This document shows, one piece after another, positions 1 through 7,541 of a DNA stretch of 64,000 nucleotides. The DNA is taken from assembly GCA_041690495.1 (NCBI GenBank), contig JAWLHE010000009.1, positions 124,001 to 188,000 of the forward strand, given 5' to 3'. Within the stretch, counting starts at the first letter, position 1. Each line of letters begins with the position of its first letter. The translations under genes and the position numbers were made by a program. A model generated the notes under the pieces. It was given only the letters and a program-made list of their open reading frames with translations, did no database searches and was not told the origin of the DNA. Origin of the DNA: DATAAP01 sp041690495. GTDB taxonomy: Bacteria; Pseudomonadota; Alphaproteobacteria; CACIAM-22H2.

Positions 1-15
1 TGTGCCATTCCGATC

Positions 16-51
16 CCTCCCGGCCATGCCCTTGCGAGCATAGCCGGGAGG
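16..51. terminator. long inverted repeat downstream of the SDR gene
   Basis: A 9-bp perfect stem (CCTCCCGGC / GCCGGGAGG) encloses a second 4-bp stem ATGC/GCAT. It lies 35 bases beyond the stop of the minus-strand SDR gene, so it could end that transcript. No T-run follows, so it may instead be a generic palindromic repeat. Confidence 0.4.
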
Positions 52-85
52 CGCAGGGACGGCCATGACGCCGGTGGCGCGACCG

Positions 86-835
86 CTACGCGTTGAAGCC
101 GCCGTCCACGGTGATCGTCGCGCCGGTGATGTAGGACGAGCCGGGGCCGGCGAGGAAGGCGACCGCATGGGCGATTTCCTCCGGCCTGCCGTAGCGGCCG
201 AGCGCCGTCTGGCTCTTCTGCGTTTCGGCATGCGCGCCGTCGGCGGGGTTCATCTCGGTGTCGATCGGGCCGGGCTGCACCGTATTGACGGTGATCCCCT
301 TCGGCCCGAAATCGCGCGCCCAGCCGCGGGTGTAGGCGGCGACCGCCGCCTTGGTCGCCGAGTAGTCGGCGACGCCGGGGAAGGGCGAGCGGGCGCCGAC
401 CACCGAGCCGATAGTGATGATACGGCCGCCGTCGCGCAGGAACGGCACGGCCGCGCGCACCGCCGCTGCGACGCCGCCGACATTGACGGCGAGCTGGCGG
501 TCCATCGCGGCGAAGTCGGTGGCGGGGTCGGAGGTCGGGCCGGTGACGTAGACGGCCGCGTTGTTCACCAGGATGTCGATGCGGCCGAATGCCTTGGCGA
601 CGTCGCGCACCAGGCTCGCGACCTGCGTGGCGTCGGCCTGATCGGCGCGGAACGCGGCGGCGCGTACACCCTTCGCCTCCAGCTCCTTCACCAGCGCCAG
701 CGCCCGGTCCGCCGTCTTCGCATACGAGATGGCGATATCGGCGCCGTCTTCGGCGAGACGCCGCGCGATGGCGGCGCCGATGCCGCGCGAGCCGCCTGTC
801 ACCAGTGCGACCTTGCCCTTGAGTGTCGTGGTCAT
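86..835 (-). CDS. SDR family NAD(P)-dependent oxidoreductase
   Basis: Classical short-chain dehydrogenase/reductase of about 249 residues, 3-oxoacyl-ACP-reductase-like, acting on an unknown carbonyl or alcohol substrate in the cytosol. Visible motifs are the cofactor loop TGGSRGIG near residue 12, NNAA, and the catalytic Tyr/Lys in YSATK, with the C-terminal GATITVDGGF signature. The ATG at 835 is chosen because AGGAG lies just upstream and the protein then begins with the usual MTTTLKGKVALVTGG. It is transcribed divergently from a TetR regulator 111 bases away, and the shared gap contains an operator-like palindrome, so it is probably the regulator's target. The family is certain; the substrate is not. 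Confidence 0.93.
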   Translation of the reverse strand: MTTTLKGKVALVTGGSRGIGAAIARRLAEDGADIAISYAKTADRALALVKELEAKGVRAAAFRADQADATQVASLVRDVAKAFGRIDILVNNAAVYVTGPTSDPATDFAAMDRQLAVNVGGVAAAVRAAVPFLRDGGRIITIGSVVGARSPFPGVADYSATKAAVAAYTRGWARDFGPKGITVNTVQPGPIDTEMNPADGAHAETQKSQTALGRYGRPEEIAHAVAFLAGPGSSYITGATITVDGGFNA

Positions 836-858
836 TGCGTTACTCCTGTCCGAGTTAT

Positions 859-888
859 GTATCGGTCGATACAAATGTACCGCTGGAC
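859..888. promoter_or_regulatory. putative TetR operator
   Basis: GTATCGGTCGATAC (859-872) is a perfect 6-bp inverted repeat with a 2-bp centre. A second, degenerate palindrome TGTACCGCTGGACA follows at 875-888. Both lie in the divergent gap between the SDR gene and the TetR gene, where self-regulating TetR repressors usually bind. Binding by this particular TetR protein is inferred. Confidence 0.6.
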
Positions 889-946
889 AAGGGCTGTCAA
901 GAGACTTATGTAGTAATGACTAAAGAACAGGCAGGAGGGTTAGGAC

Positions 947-1627
947 ATGGCGATCGGGCGGCCCCGCGCCTTCGACAAGGACAAAGCGCTCGACCGCGCG
1001 CTGGACGTGTTCCTGCGCCAGGGCTACGAGGGCGCCTCGCTTGCCGACCTGACCGCGGCGATGGGCATCAATCCGCCCAGCCTCTACGCCTGCTTCGGCA
1101 GCAAGGAGGGGCTGTTCCGCGCCGCCCTCGACCGCTACGAGCAGACGCGCGGCAATGCGTTCGCGGAGGCGCTGGCGCGGCCGAGCGCGCGCGAAGCGGT
1201 CGAGCACCTGCTGCGCCAGAGCGCCGTCTACCAGACCGATCCGGATACGCCGCCCGGCTGCCTGCTGGTGCAGGCGGCGCTGACCTGCAGCGGCCAGGCC
1301 GAAGGCGTGCGCTGCGAGCTGGGCCAGAGGCGCGCGAAGGCGGAGCAGATGCTGCGCGACCGCTTCCATCGCGCCAAGGCGGACGGCGACCTGCCGAAGG
1401 ACGCCGACTGCGTGGCGCTGGCGCGCTTCGTGACGACGACCATCAACGGCATGGCGGTGGCCGCTGCGGGCGGCGCCAGCCGCGCCGAGCTGATGCAGGT
1501 CGTCGATCTCGCGCTGCGCGCGTGGCCGGCGCCGGCGCAGAAGAGGCGAAGGGGCCGCGCGTCAGGCCGCGCGGCGCGCGCCGCCGGCCGCGAGCAGGCG
1601 GCGGTAGGTCACCGTGCCGTCCGCTGA
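947..1627 (+). CDS. TetR/AcrR family transcriptional regulator
   Basis: 226-residue repressor. The N-terminal helix-turn-helix is clear: GRPRAFDKDKALDRALDVF, then GASLADLTAAMGI and the recognition-helix stretch NPPSLYACFGSKEGLF, at about residues 4-58. The C-terminal half, ligand and dimer domain, contains a conserved PGCLL segment seen in many AefR/YxaF-like TetR proteins. AGGAGG lies 8 bases before the ATG. The last ~22 residues are Arg/Ala-rich and overlap the 3' end of the convergent GNAT gene by 66 bases, suggesting that the reading frame runs past the ancestral stop. It likely represses the divergent SDR gene and itself. The inducer is unknown. Confidence 0.93.
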   Translation: MAIGRPRAFDKDKALDRALDVFLRQGYEGASLADLTAAMGINPPSLYACFGSKEGLFRAALDRYEQTRGNAFAEALARPSAREAVEHLLRQSAVYQTDPDTPPGCLLVQAALTCSGQAEGVRCELGQRRAKAEQMLRDRFHRAKADGDLPKDADCVALARFVTTTINGMAVAAAGGASRAELMQVVDLALRAWPAPAQKRRRGRASGRAARAAGREQAAVGHRAVR

Positions 1628-2269
1628 GACGCTGACGCCGATATAGCCGTCGCGCAGCGCCGCCTGGTGGGCGGCCTGGTCCTGTGCGGCGACGGCGAGC
1701 GCGTCGCCGGGCGCGGTGGCGAGGGCGTCGGCGTCGAACGCGACGAGCAGGCCGACGACGGGATGGCCGGGATCGATCAGCCCGACGATCGCCATCTCCT
1801 CGGCGAGCATGTTGCGCCAGCTCGCCTCGTTGTGGAGGTTCGAGCCGGCGCAGACCCATTTCATGCCGGCCGCCGCGGCGTGCGCGAGGCGCAGGCGCAG
1901 CAGGGCGCGCTGGAAGCCGCGGCCGCGCGCGGCGGGCACCACCATCGCGTTCTCGAGAAAGGCGGCATGGCTTGGCCAGTCGGCCGCGGGCACGACCGGG
2001 AAGGGCGGGTCCGACTCCGGATTGGGGCGATCGACGGAAGGCAGGCGCAGCAGCGCCGTCGCCAGCAGCACGTCGCGGTCGACCATGCCGAAGGCGACGC
2101 CGAGCCGGCCGTTGAGATAGCCGCGCAGGTCGTCTTCGGTCCTGTTGCGCAGGAAATGCGGCGGCAGGCCGGCGGCGACGGCCGCCTGCAGCGCCAGCAG
2201 GTCGGGCAGATCGGCGGGGCCGAGCTGCTTGACGCGGGGCGGGGTGCGGGGCGCTGCGTAGGCGGGCAT
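1562..2269 (-). CDS. GNAT family N-acetyltransferase
   Basis: About 235 residues. A central segment, NAMVVPAARGRGFQRALLRLRL, fits the acetyl-CoA-binding motif A of GNAT enzymes (R/Q-x-x-G-x-G/A), followed by CAGSNLHNEASWRNMLAEEMAIVG, which resembles motif B. The acceptor substrate cannot be told. ATG 2269 (MPAYAAPRT) is preferred over a TTG 30 bases upstream; neither has a strong SD. Its 3' end overlaps that of the convergent TetR gene. Family assignment is by motif only and moderately firm. Confidence 0.75.
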   Translation of the reverse strand: MPAYAAPRTPPRVKQLGPADLPDLLALQAAVAAGLPPHFLRNRTEDDLRGYLNGRLGVAFGMVDRDVLLATALLRLPSVDRPNPESDPPFPVVPAADWPSHAAFLENAMVVPAARGRGFQRALLRLRLAHAAAAGMKWVCAGSNLHNEASWRNMLAEEMAIVGLIDPGHPVVGLLVAFDADALATAPGDALAVAAQDQAAHQAALRDGYIGVSVSADGTVTYRRLLAAGGARRAA

Positions 2270-2362
2270 GGCGCGCTGTGTACACGCCGGCCCCGCCAAG
2301 CGAAGTGAACCGCTTCACAGGTCGATGTATTGTCACGGGCTTTCGACACGAGAGGACTTGAG

Positions 2363-2770
2363 ATGGACGAGGCGTGGACGCGGATGCGGGCGGCATATGA
2401 AACGGCCTACCGGGCGATGCTCGGCGGCGATCCGGAACCGTTCAAGGCGCTGTGGTCGCACCGGGCCGACATCAGCCTGTATGGCGCGCTCGGCGGCAAG
2501 GAGCGCGGCTGGGACGAGATCCGCCCGCGCTACGACTGGGTCAGCAAGGCGGTGCTCGCCGAGGGGACGCGCATCGAGAACGTCCATACCGAGATCGGCG
2601 GCGACGTCGCGGTGGCGGTCGATCTCGAGCACATGGTGCGCTTCGTCGATGGGCAGCGCATCCCGCGCACCTTGCGCGTCACGCATTGCTACCGGCGCGA
2701 GGCCGGCGAATGGAAGATCTTCCACCGCCACGGCGACGAGCTGCGCCCGGCCGAGAAGCCGAAGGGCTGA
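2363..2770 (+). CDS. nuclear transport factor 2 (SnoaL-like) family protein
   Basis: 135-residue single-domain protein of the NTF2/SnoaL-like fold (DUF4440 type). It begins MDEAWTRMRAAYETAYRAMLGGD, followed by the typical LWSHRADISLYGALGG, a WDEIRPRYDWV turn, and a C-terminal RVTHCYRREAGEWKIFHRHGD strand pair. GAGAGGA lies 9 bases ahead of ATG 2363, better than an in-frame ATG 33 bases earlier. Such proteins bind small hydrophobic ligands or act as isomerases; no catalytic assignment is possible. It is divergent from the GNAT gene. Confidence 0.85.
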   Translation: MDEAWTRMRAAYETAYRAMLGGDPEPFKALWSHRADISLYGALGGKERGWDEIRPRYDWVSKAVLAEGTRIENVHTEIGGDVAVAVDLEHMVRFVDGQRIPRTLRVTHCYRREAGEWKIFHRHGDELRPAEKPKG

Positions 2771-3120
2771 GGCCGGCGCGGGCGTTCCGGGCGTTTCACC
2801 CGATACGACCGTTTGCGCCGTTACGACCGTTTCAGCCGTTTCGACCGTTCGCGCCGGTCGCCCCGGCGGGTACCTTCCGGGCGCCCGCGGGGGGCGCCCA
2901 AGCGCCCGATCCGGCAGGTTTTTGCCGGCGGTGCTTCACCGCTTCACGGCAGCCTGCAGTTTGCCTTTCCCCGTCCTTCCTGTCCGGCGGCGCGGACGGC
3001 TGAAACGCGAAACGCCCGCCGGGTCCGGGGATCCGCGGGCGCAATGGTGGCGGCGCGAGTGGGCCAAAAGGCGCCGCTGCGGTCAATCCGGAATCATTCT
3101 CCCCCGGACGGCGGGCGGGA
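2771..3120. other. intergenic stretch with tandem repeat and hairpin
   Basis: No convincing gene. It holds three 18-bp tandem units (2805-2858) and a 7-bp inverted repeat (CGCCCGC 3013-3019 / GCGGGCG 3035-3041) that lies beyond the 3' end of the minus-strand PEP-CTERM gene. Open frames across it are continuations or shadows of neighbouring genes. Confidence 0.5.
2805..2858. repeat. three-copy 18-bp tandem repeat
   Basis: Three consecutive 18-base units: acgaccgtttgcgccgtt, acgaccgtttcagccgtt and a more diverged tcgaccgttcgcgccggt. Copies 1 and 2 differ at two positions. A weaker related stretch precedes them. The array begins 34 bases after the NTF2-like gene stop and is not in a credible coding frame. 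Confidence 0.75.
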
Positions 3121-3588
3121 TCAGGCCGCGGCCTTGCGCCGTGCGAGCGGGCCGAAACCGAGCAAGCCCGCAAGCAGCAGCGCGAGGCTCGCCGGCTCGG
3201 GCACCGCCACGGTGTTGTCGACCAGCCCGTTCGGGCCGAAGGTGAAGCTGAAATTCCCGATGGTCCCCTCGACGGTCGTGATCCGGAAATCGAGGTTGGC
3301 TTCCAGAAGCTGAACGATCGCGGTCGACGAGATGTGCACCGGTTCGGTCGTGTCAGGGCTGAAGGGCGGAACGACCGTGTCGGCGTTCTCCGACTTCGTG
3401 ATCAGGATCTCCGTCAGCCCGTCCCCGGGCGCCTGGATGTCGATGTGCAGGACCCGGGGCAGCCCCTGGTCGAGGACCGGCGTGACGATGATCGGCCCTG
3501 CCTGGACGGCCGGCGCCGCCGCCAGGAGAAACAGCACCGCGGCGCAGGCAGCGCCCGCACGCTTGAGCACGGCTTCGAGTAATCTCAT
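3121..3588 (-). CDS. PEP-CTERM sorting domain-containing protein
   Basis: 155-residue exported protein. An N-terminal signal peptide (hydrophobic core AAVLFLLAAAPAVQA, cleavage near residue 30) is followed by a ~95-residue body without recognised domain, then the sorting tail: VPEP, a hydrophobic helix ASLALLLAGLLGF and a basic end RRK. In PEP-CTERM systems this tail is processed by exosortase (EpsH-like), usually with exopolysaccharide genes elsewhere; none is in this window. ATG 3588 follows AGGGAGGA at ideal spacing. The mature body is unrecognised. Confidence 0.88.
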   Translation of the reverse strand: MRLLEAVLKRAGAACAAVLFLLAAAPAVQAGPIIVTPVLDQGLPRVLHIDIQAPGDGLTEILITKSENADTVVPPFSPDTTEPVHISSTAIVQLLEANLDFRITTVEGTIGNFSFTFGPNGLVDNTVAVPEPASLALLLAGLLGFGPLARRKAAA

Positions 3589-3914
3589 AGCGTCCTCCCT
3601 CGTGTTGTGGTTTTGGTTCTGGCGTCGGGTCGCTCCGGGAAGCCCAAGCAATCGCCGTGCCGATTGGTTAACTCCCTGATCCGGCTCGCGCGGGCGGCGA
3701 GCTGTATCCTGGTCTGTAAACGGCGCCGACATCGCCTCGGGCGGTTCCGGGGGCGATCCGGGGACCCGCGGGTCCATAGCGATGTTTGCCGCTGGAACCG
3801 TTTCTTGCGGCACCACGGTTTCTGGGTCCCCGGGTCAAGTCCGAGGACGACAGTGATTTGATTGAGGGAAAGGGTACTATCGCTGCCCACCGCGCCGCCC
3901 GTGGGGAACAGACT
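3589..3914. other. intergenic region with REPIN-like element
   Basis: Divergent gap between the PEP-CTERM gene and the exonuclease. Its right two-thirds is a paired palindromic element (3759-3854). Nothing else recognisable apart from presumed promoters. Confidence 0.5.
3759..3854. repeat. REPIN-like paired palindrome, copy 1
   Basis: The left arm around gggacccgcgggtcc and the right arm around gggtccccgggtcaagtccg, followed by GAGGACGACAGTG, flank about 45 bases containing GGAACCGTTTCTTGCGGC. The right arm and its flank closely match the copy at 10100-10207, including the downstream ATTTGATTG / ATTTGGATTG. Part of a dispersed family described in the findings. Confidence 0.65.
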
Positions 3915-4745
3915 TTGAAACGCCGGCCTCTGCTCGTGATCGACGGCGACTCCTTCGCGCATCGCGCCTATCACGCGCTGCCCAAGACGATCAAACGGCG
4001 CGGCGGCAAGGGGGCGGGGGCGATCGTCGGCTTCGCCAATTTTCTGCTCAGGCTCTACGCGGACGAGCGGCCGCGCGCGGTGCTGGTCGGCTGGGACACG
4101 CTGGCGGCGCCGACCTATCGCAGCAGGCTGTTCGAAGGCTACCAGGGCGGGCGCGAGTTCGACGACGCGCTGGTCGACCAGCTCGACGTGCTGCCCGAAT
4201 TCGTCGCCGCGTGCGGCTTCGCCAACGCCAGGGCGAAGGGCTACGAGGCCGACGACTTCCTCGCGGCCGCGGTCGCGCGCGAGGAGAAGAAGGGCGGCAC
4301 GGCGATCGTCGCCAGCGGCGACCGCGACGCCTGGCAGCTCGCCTCGAAGGCGACGACGATCCTGCGCCCCTTGCGCGCCGGCGAGATGGCGCGGATCGGG
4401 CCCAGGGAGGTGCGCGAACTCTACGGCGTCGATCCCAAGCAGGTGCCGGATTTCATAGCGCTGCGCGGCGATCCGTCGGACCGTCTGCCGGGGGCGCGCG
4501 GCGTGGGGCCGAAGGGGGCGGCGCATCTGCTGCAGCAATACGGCACGCTCGAGAAGGCGCTGCAGGCCGGCCTCTTCGCGGAAGAGGCGGACGCGCTGCG
4601 GCTCTATCGCAGGATCGCGACCATGGACGCGAAGGCGCCGCTGCCGAAGCTGCGCGACCAGAAGCCGACCTGGGCGAAGGCGGCGGCGCTGGCGCGGGCA
4701 TGGAAGTTAATGCGGCTGGCAGAACGACTCGATCAACGCGCTTGA
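3915..4745 (+). CDS. 5'-3' exonuclease (Pol I N-domain / T5 FEN family)
   Basis: 276-residue stand-alone structure-specific 5' nuclease. Motifs: LLVIDGDSFAHRAYHAL near the N-terminus, KGYEADDFLAAAVAREE (metal-site acidic pair), VASGDRDAWQL, and the H3TH DNA-binding segment LRGDPSDRLPGARGVGPKGAAHLL. It likely trims flaps or RNA primers. DNA polymerase I usually carries this domain fused; whether this organism also has a full Pol I cannot be seen. TTG 3915, with GGGGAA upstream, is chosen because the frame upstream reads through a dispersed repeat and is not protein-like. The start is therefore moderately certain, the family high. Confidence 0.9.
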   Translation: MKRRPLLVIDGDSFAHRAYHALPKTIKRRGGKGAGAIVGFANFLLRLYADERPRAVLVGWDTLAAPTYRSRLFEGYQGGREFDDALVDQLDVLPEFVAACGFANARAKGYEADDFLAAAVAREEKKGGTAIVASGDRDAWQLASKATTILRPLRAGEMARIGPREVRELYGVDPKQVPDFIALRGDPSDRLPGARGVGPKGAAHLLQQYGTLEKALQAGLFAEEADALRLYRRIATMDAKAPLPKLRDQKPTWAKAAALARAWKLMRLAERLDQRA

Positions 4746-4769
4746 TCAAGATGGCTGCCGGCCGCGGCC

Positions 4770-4802
4770 GTCGGAGTCCCGGTTGGAGCGCGAGGACGAC
4801 AT
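4770..4802. repeat. degenerate REP-like half element
   Basis: GGAGTCCCGGTTGGAGCGCG followed by AGGACGACA resembles the right arm of the dispersed palindromes at 3759, 7199 and 10100, but the inner palindrome is eroded. It sits in the convergent gap between the exonuclease and the KaiC-like gene. Confidence 0.45.
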
Positions 4803-4826
4803 GAGAAAGAAATCGAGGAGGCGACG

Positions 4827-6281
4827 TTACGTCCGCGGCGCGGGGCCTGTTCGTCCGCCGGCCGGCGGGCGACGTCGGCCCGGCGGCTGCAGGGCGACGC
4901 CGCGATCCGTGATTTCGAACGGCACCACGGCCGGATCGAAGCCGCGCTGGCGAACCTTGACGACGCTCAGCGTGCGCTGCAGTCGTCCCTGGGTTTCGTC
5001 GAAGCGCAGCAGCAGCATGTTCTCGGCGACGGGCGAGATGTCCGCCAGCACGAGATCCTGCGGGTGGAAGAGTTCCTGCGCCTCCGCCGTGCAGACCGTC
5101 GTGGCACCCGATGTGCGCAGACGCAGGGAGAGGGCGGTGAAGAAGGCGGTCAGCCGCTCCGGGTACATGCTGGCCTGGCGGAATGCTCCGGCACCGTCGA
5201 TGAACACGCGTCTGGCGCCGATTTCGTCGGCTTCATCGATAAGCCGGTGGGCCAGCTCGTCGAGGTAGGTTTCGAACGGCCGATGCCAGACGATCCGCAG
5301 GGCCCCCCGCCTTTCCATCGCTTCGAAATCGAGCCCGATCGCGGCCGCCTTGTGCCGGAGCTCGTTCGCCGTTTCATAGCAGCTGAACAGAAGGCCCGGC
5401 GATTCCGGCGTCGATCCGCTCAGGAAACAGAGGCCCAGGGTCGTCTTGCCCGAACCGGACGGCCCGGCAAGGAGGGTCGTCGACTTTTCCGGAAGACCGC
5501 CGCGCAGCATGCGGTCCAGGCCGTCGATCCCGGTCGCGACCAGGGCCGTGGAACGGATGTCTCCGGCCGCTTCGGCGACCAGCATTTCCAGACGCGGATG
5601 GACCACGATGCCGGCATCCGCGATCCGGTACTTGTGCGGCCCTTCGAGAAAGGTGCCGCCGCGCATTTTCAGCACTTCGATCGTGCGGAACGCGCGGACG
5701 CCCCGCGTATGGCGCTTCAGCTCGATGATGCCGTCGACCATCGTCTGTTCGGGGCTGAATGACGGGTTCGGCCCGTTGGTGAGCAGCAGCATCGTGCACC
5801 GGCGCAGCCCCGCCGCGCCCTGCAGGCCGTGAATGAACTCGCGGAACGTCGATGCGGAATCGACGTGTTCCTGCGCCACGTAGAGCCCGTCGAGCACGAG
5901 GAGGTCCGCCCGGTACTTGTTCACGGCCTCGAACACGGTGAGCTTCAGGCTGTCGAGACCGCCCTCGACGAGGCTGGCGTATCCGCTGATGTACTGGATC
6001 CGCTCCGGGACCATGGACAGGTCGAAGAAGCTCAACCCCTGAAGATACTGGAGCAGGCGGTCGTGCGCCTCCGAGAGCAGCGTGACGTAGATGACGCGCA
6101 TGCCGTTGCCGGCGCGATGAAACGCGATGCTGTTCGCGAGGATCGTCTTGCCGGTTCCGGGGGGACCCTGGACGATGTACATGCTGCCTGCGATGAGGCC
6201 GCCGTTCAGGACCGCATCGAATCCCGGAATGCCGGTAGCGATGCGCGTCAGCGGTTCGATTGTCCTGCCTGCATCAGTCAT
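4827..6281 (-). CDS. KaiC-like double RecA-domain ATPase
   Basis: 484 residues with two tandem KaiC/RecA domains. Domain 1 begins IATGIPGFDAVLNGGL with P-loop GPPGTGKT (residues 39-46); domain 2 begins VATGIDGLDRMLRGGL with P-loop GPSGSGKTT. By eye, the canonical CII phosphosite pair Ser431/Thr432 corresponds here to ISPVAEN, so Ser416 is kept and the Thr is Pro. A proline/arginine-rich tail replaces the cyanobacterial C-terminal peptide. No kaiA or kaiB is nearby. It follows a receiver-only response regulator by 45 bases on the same strand, suggesting one operon and a signalling role rather than a clock. The ATG has no strong SD. Confidence 0.92.
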   Translation of the reverse strand: MTDAGRTIEPLTRIATGIPGFDAVLNGGLIAGSMYIVQGPPGTGKTILANSIAFHRAGNGMRVIYVTLLSEAHDRLLQYLQGLSFFDLSMVPERIQYISGYASLVEGGLDSLKLTVFEAVNKYRADLLVLDGLYVAQEHVDSASTFREFIHGLQGAAGLRRCTMLLLTNGPNPSFSPEQTMVDGIIELKRHTRGVRAFRTIEVLKMRGGTFLEGPHKYRIADAGIVVHPRLEMLVAEAAGDIRSTALVATGIDGLDRMLRGGLPEKSTTLLAGPSGSGKTTLGLCFLSGSTPESPGLLFSCYETANELRHKAAAIGLDFEAMERRGALRIVWHRPFETYLDELAHRLIDEADEIGARRVFIDGAGAFRQASMYPERLTAFFTALSLRLRTSGATTVCTAEAQELFHPQDLVLADISPVAENMLLLRFDETQGRLQRTLSVVKVRQRGFDPAVVPFEITDRGVALQPPGRRRPPAGGRTGPAPRT

Positions 6282-6326
6282 CGCACGAAATTTCCTCGAC
6301 CAGGTCTCGACACGAGTGCCCCATCT

Positions 6327-6692
6327 TCATCTTCCGAGCAGCTTTCCAAGCAGCGTGAGAAGCTCGCCTTCGTGGACCGGCTTCCTCAGGTGGGCGGAGT
6401 AGCCCTCGACTTTCCCGGCAAGATTGGCTTCCGGAATCGCGGTCAGCATTACGACGGGAATGTCGGCCAAAGCGGCATTCGCGCGGATATGCCGGATGAG
6501 TTCGCCGCCGTCCATATGGGGCATCATGTAGTCGGTGATGACCACATCGGGCTTCGATTCCTGCAGCTTGCGAAGGGCTTCGCGTCCGTTCCGCGCGATC
6601 GCCACCGAGTAGCCGGCCGCCTCCAGCCCGAAGGCAAGGGCCATTGCAATGATTGCTTCGTCTTCGACCAGAAGAACACGCGGAGAAGTCAT
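6327..6692 (-). CDS. receiver-only response regulator (CheY-like)
   Basis: 121-residue single REC domain. The acidic pair in VEDE (Glu10/Asp11), phospho-acceptor Asp54 in VVITDYMMPHMDG, conserved Thr in VVMLTAI and Lys in LRKPV are all present, so it should be phosphorylatable. There is no output domain, so it acts by protein contact or as a phosphorelay shuttle. It is the first gene before the KaiC-like ATPase; no histidine kinase is adjacent. ATG 6692 gives the usual MTSPRVLLVEDE start; a TTG 27 bases upstream is the alternative. Confidence 0.92.
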   Translation of the reverse strand: MTSPRVLLVEDEAIIAMALAFGLEAAGYSVAIARNGREALRKLQESKPDVVITDYMMPHMDGGELIRHIRANAALADIPVVMLTAIPEANLAGKVEGYSAHLRKPVHEGELLTLLGKLLGR

Positions 6693-7120
6693 AGATGTCA
6701 GTCTCTGCCGCTCTTGCAAGCCGAAGACGCCGTACCCCGACCCCGATATGGCGGTCGGGTGCTAACGCCCGGCGGCACCGGATCGGTCCATACAGCCGAA
6801 CATGCGCAGCCGCAGGCGGATCGGGCATCCGGGGCGCGAAATCTCTCACAGGATCGCGGGCGCGCCAAGGCGGGAAGGCGCCGCGCGCGGCGATGCCGGG
6901 GCAGCGCGGTACCGCGCGCCGCGGCGGATCTTCGCCTCTGGCCGCTGCGAAGCCGCAAGCCGGCCTGGGCGAGGGCGCGGAATCTCAACCGCCTCGCCGA
7001 GGGGCCGGACGCGCTCACCTGATACCGACTGTCGCCCGCGGCCCGTCGGATCAGGTCCGAAGGCGATCCCGCGGGCCATCGACGAACAGCCGCGAGCGCA
7101 GGTTCTGCGGCACCGGCGCG

Positions 7121-7152
7121 ATGGATGCCCGGGTCGAGCCCGGGCATGACAG
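7121..7152. repeat. single REP-like palindrome
   Basis: ATGGATGCCCGGGTCGAGCC continues into CGGGCATGACAG. GCCCGGG-tcga-CCCGGGC gives a perfect stem. Same core and orientation as the right arms of the paired elements nearby. Confidence 0.65.
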
Positions 7153-7198
7153 CTTTTTGAGCGGACGGAGCTCTCCGGGCTTCGCTTCCAACGTTCAT

Positions 7199-7302
7199 CG
7201 TCGCCCGCGGACCTGGTCCGCGGGCCCATGACGGTCGCGCCGCAAAACACGGTTCCTGCTGCGCCGCCGCGATGGGGTCCCGGGCCAGGCCCGAGGACGA
7301 CA
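7199..7302. repeat. REPIN-like paired palindrome, copy 2
   Basis: The left arm CGTCGCCCGCGGACCTGGTC (stem CCGCGG-acctgg-tCCGCGG) and the right arm GGGGTCCCGGGCCAGGCCCG followed by AGGACGACAG are in inverted orientation, separated by about 45 bases that include CACGGTTCCTGCTGCGCCGC. The same architecture is seen at 10100-10207. Confidence 0.7.
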
Positions 7303-7541
7303 GGGGCAGGACTGGAGCGCGGGGGCGCTGTCGGCTCGTCGCCGGCTGATCGCGGCGGCGCCATGCCGGCGGCGGGATCGCCGGGAGCGCCGCGGTGTCG
7401 GCGGAGCTTACAGATCAGTGGCTGCCGCGGCGCCGGTGCATTGATCTACAACAGCTTGAACGATCCAGTGCGTTGACTCGCAATGCTTGGTATCGGTTTT
7501 GCAACCCTCACATGCGCACAACAAAAAGCAGGAAGGACGCC

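Larger units (their letters stand above)
6693..7541. other. 849-bp intergenic region with REP-like palindromes
   Basis: No supportable gene; the frames here lack codon bias, start signals and recognisable motifs. It contains a single palindrome (7121-7152), a paired element (7199-7302), and presumably the promoters of the response regulator (leftward) and the HAF-repeat gene (rightward). Confidence 0.55.

Noticed and set aside
2301..2320. Regulatory palindrome GTGAACCGCTTCAC
   Set aside because: Only 5-bp arms with a 4-base centre; too weak to call without conservation, and no adjacent regulator.
2805..2858. CRISPR array
   Set aside because: Units are contiguous without spacers, only three copies and only 18 bases long.
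2452..3003. Repetitive RPF/FAP-like peptide encoded over the 18-bp repeats
   Set aside because: The frame overlaps the NTF2-like gene out of frame and its start lacks an SD. The peptide repeat is a by-product of the DNA repeat.
6693..7541. Coding genes in the large gap (several 60-190 codon frames)
   Set aside because: Frames run through inverted repeats, are mutually overlapping, and lack SD signals and domain motifs.
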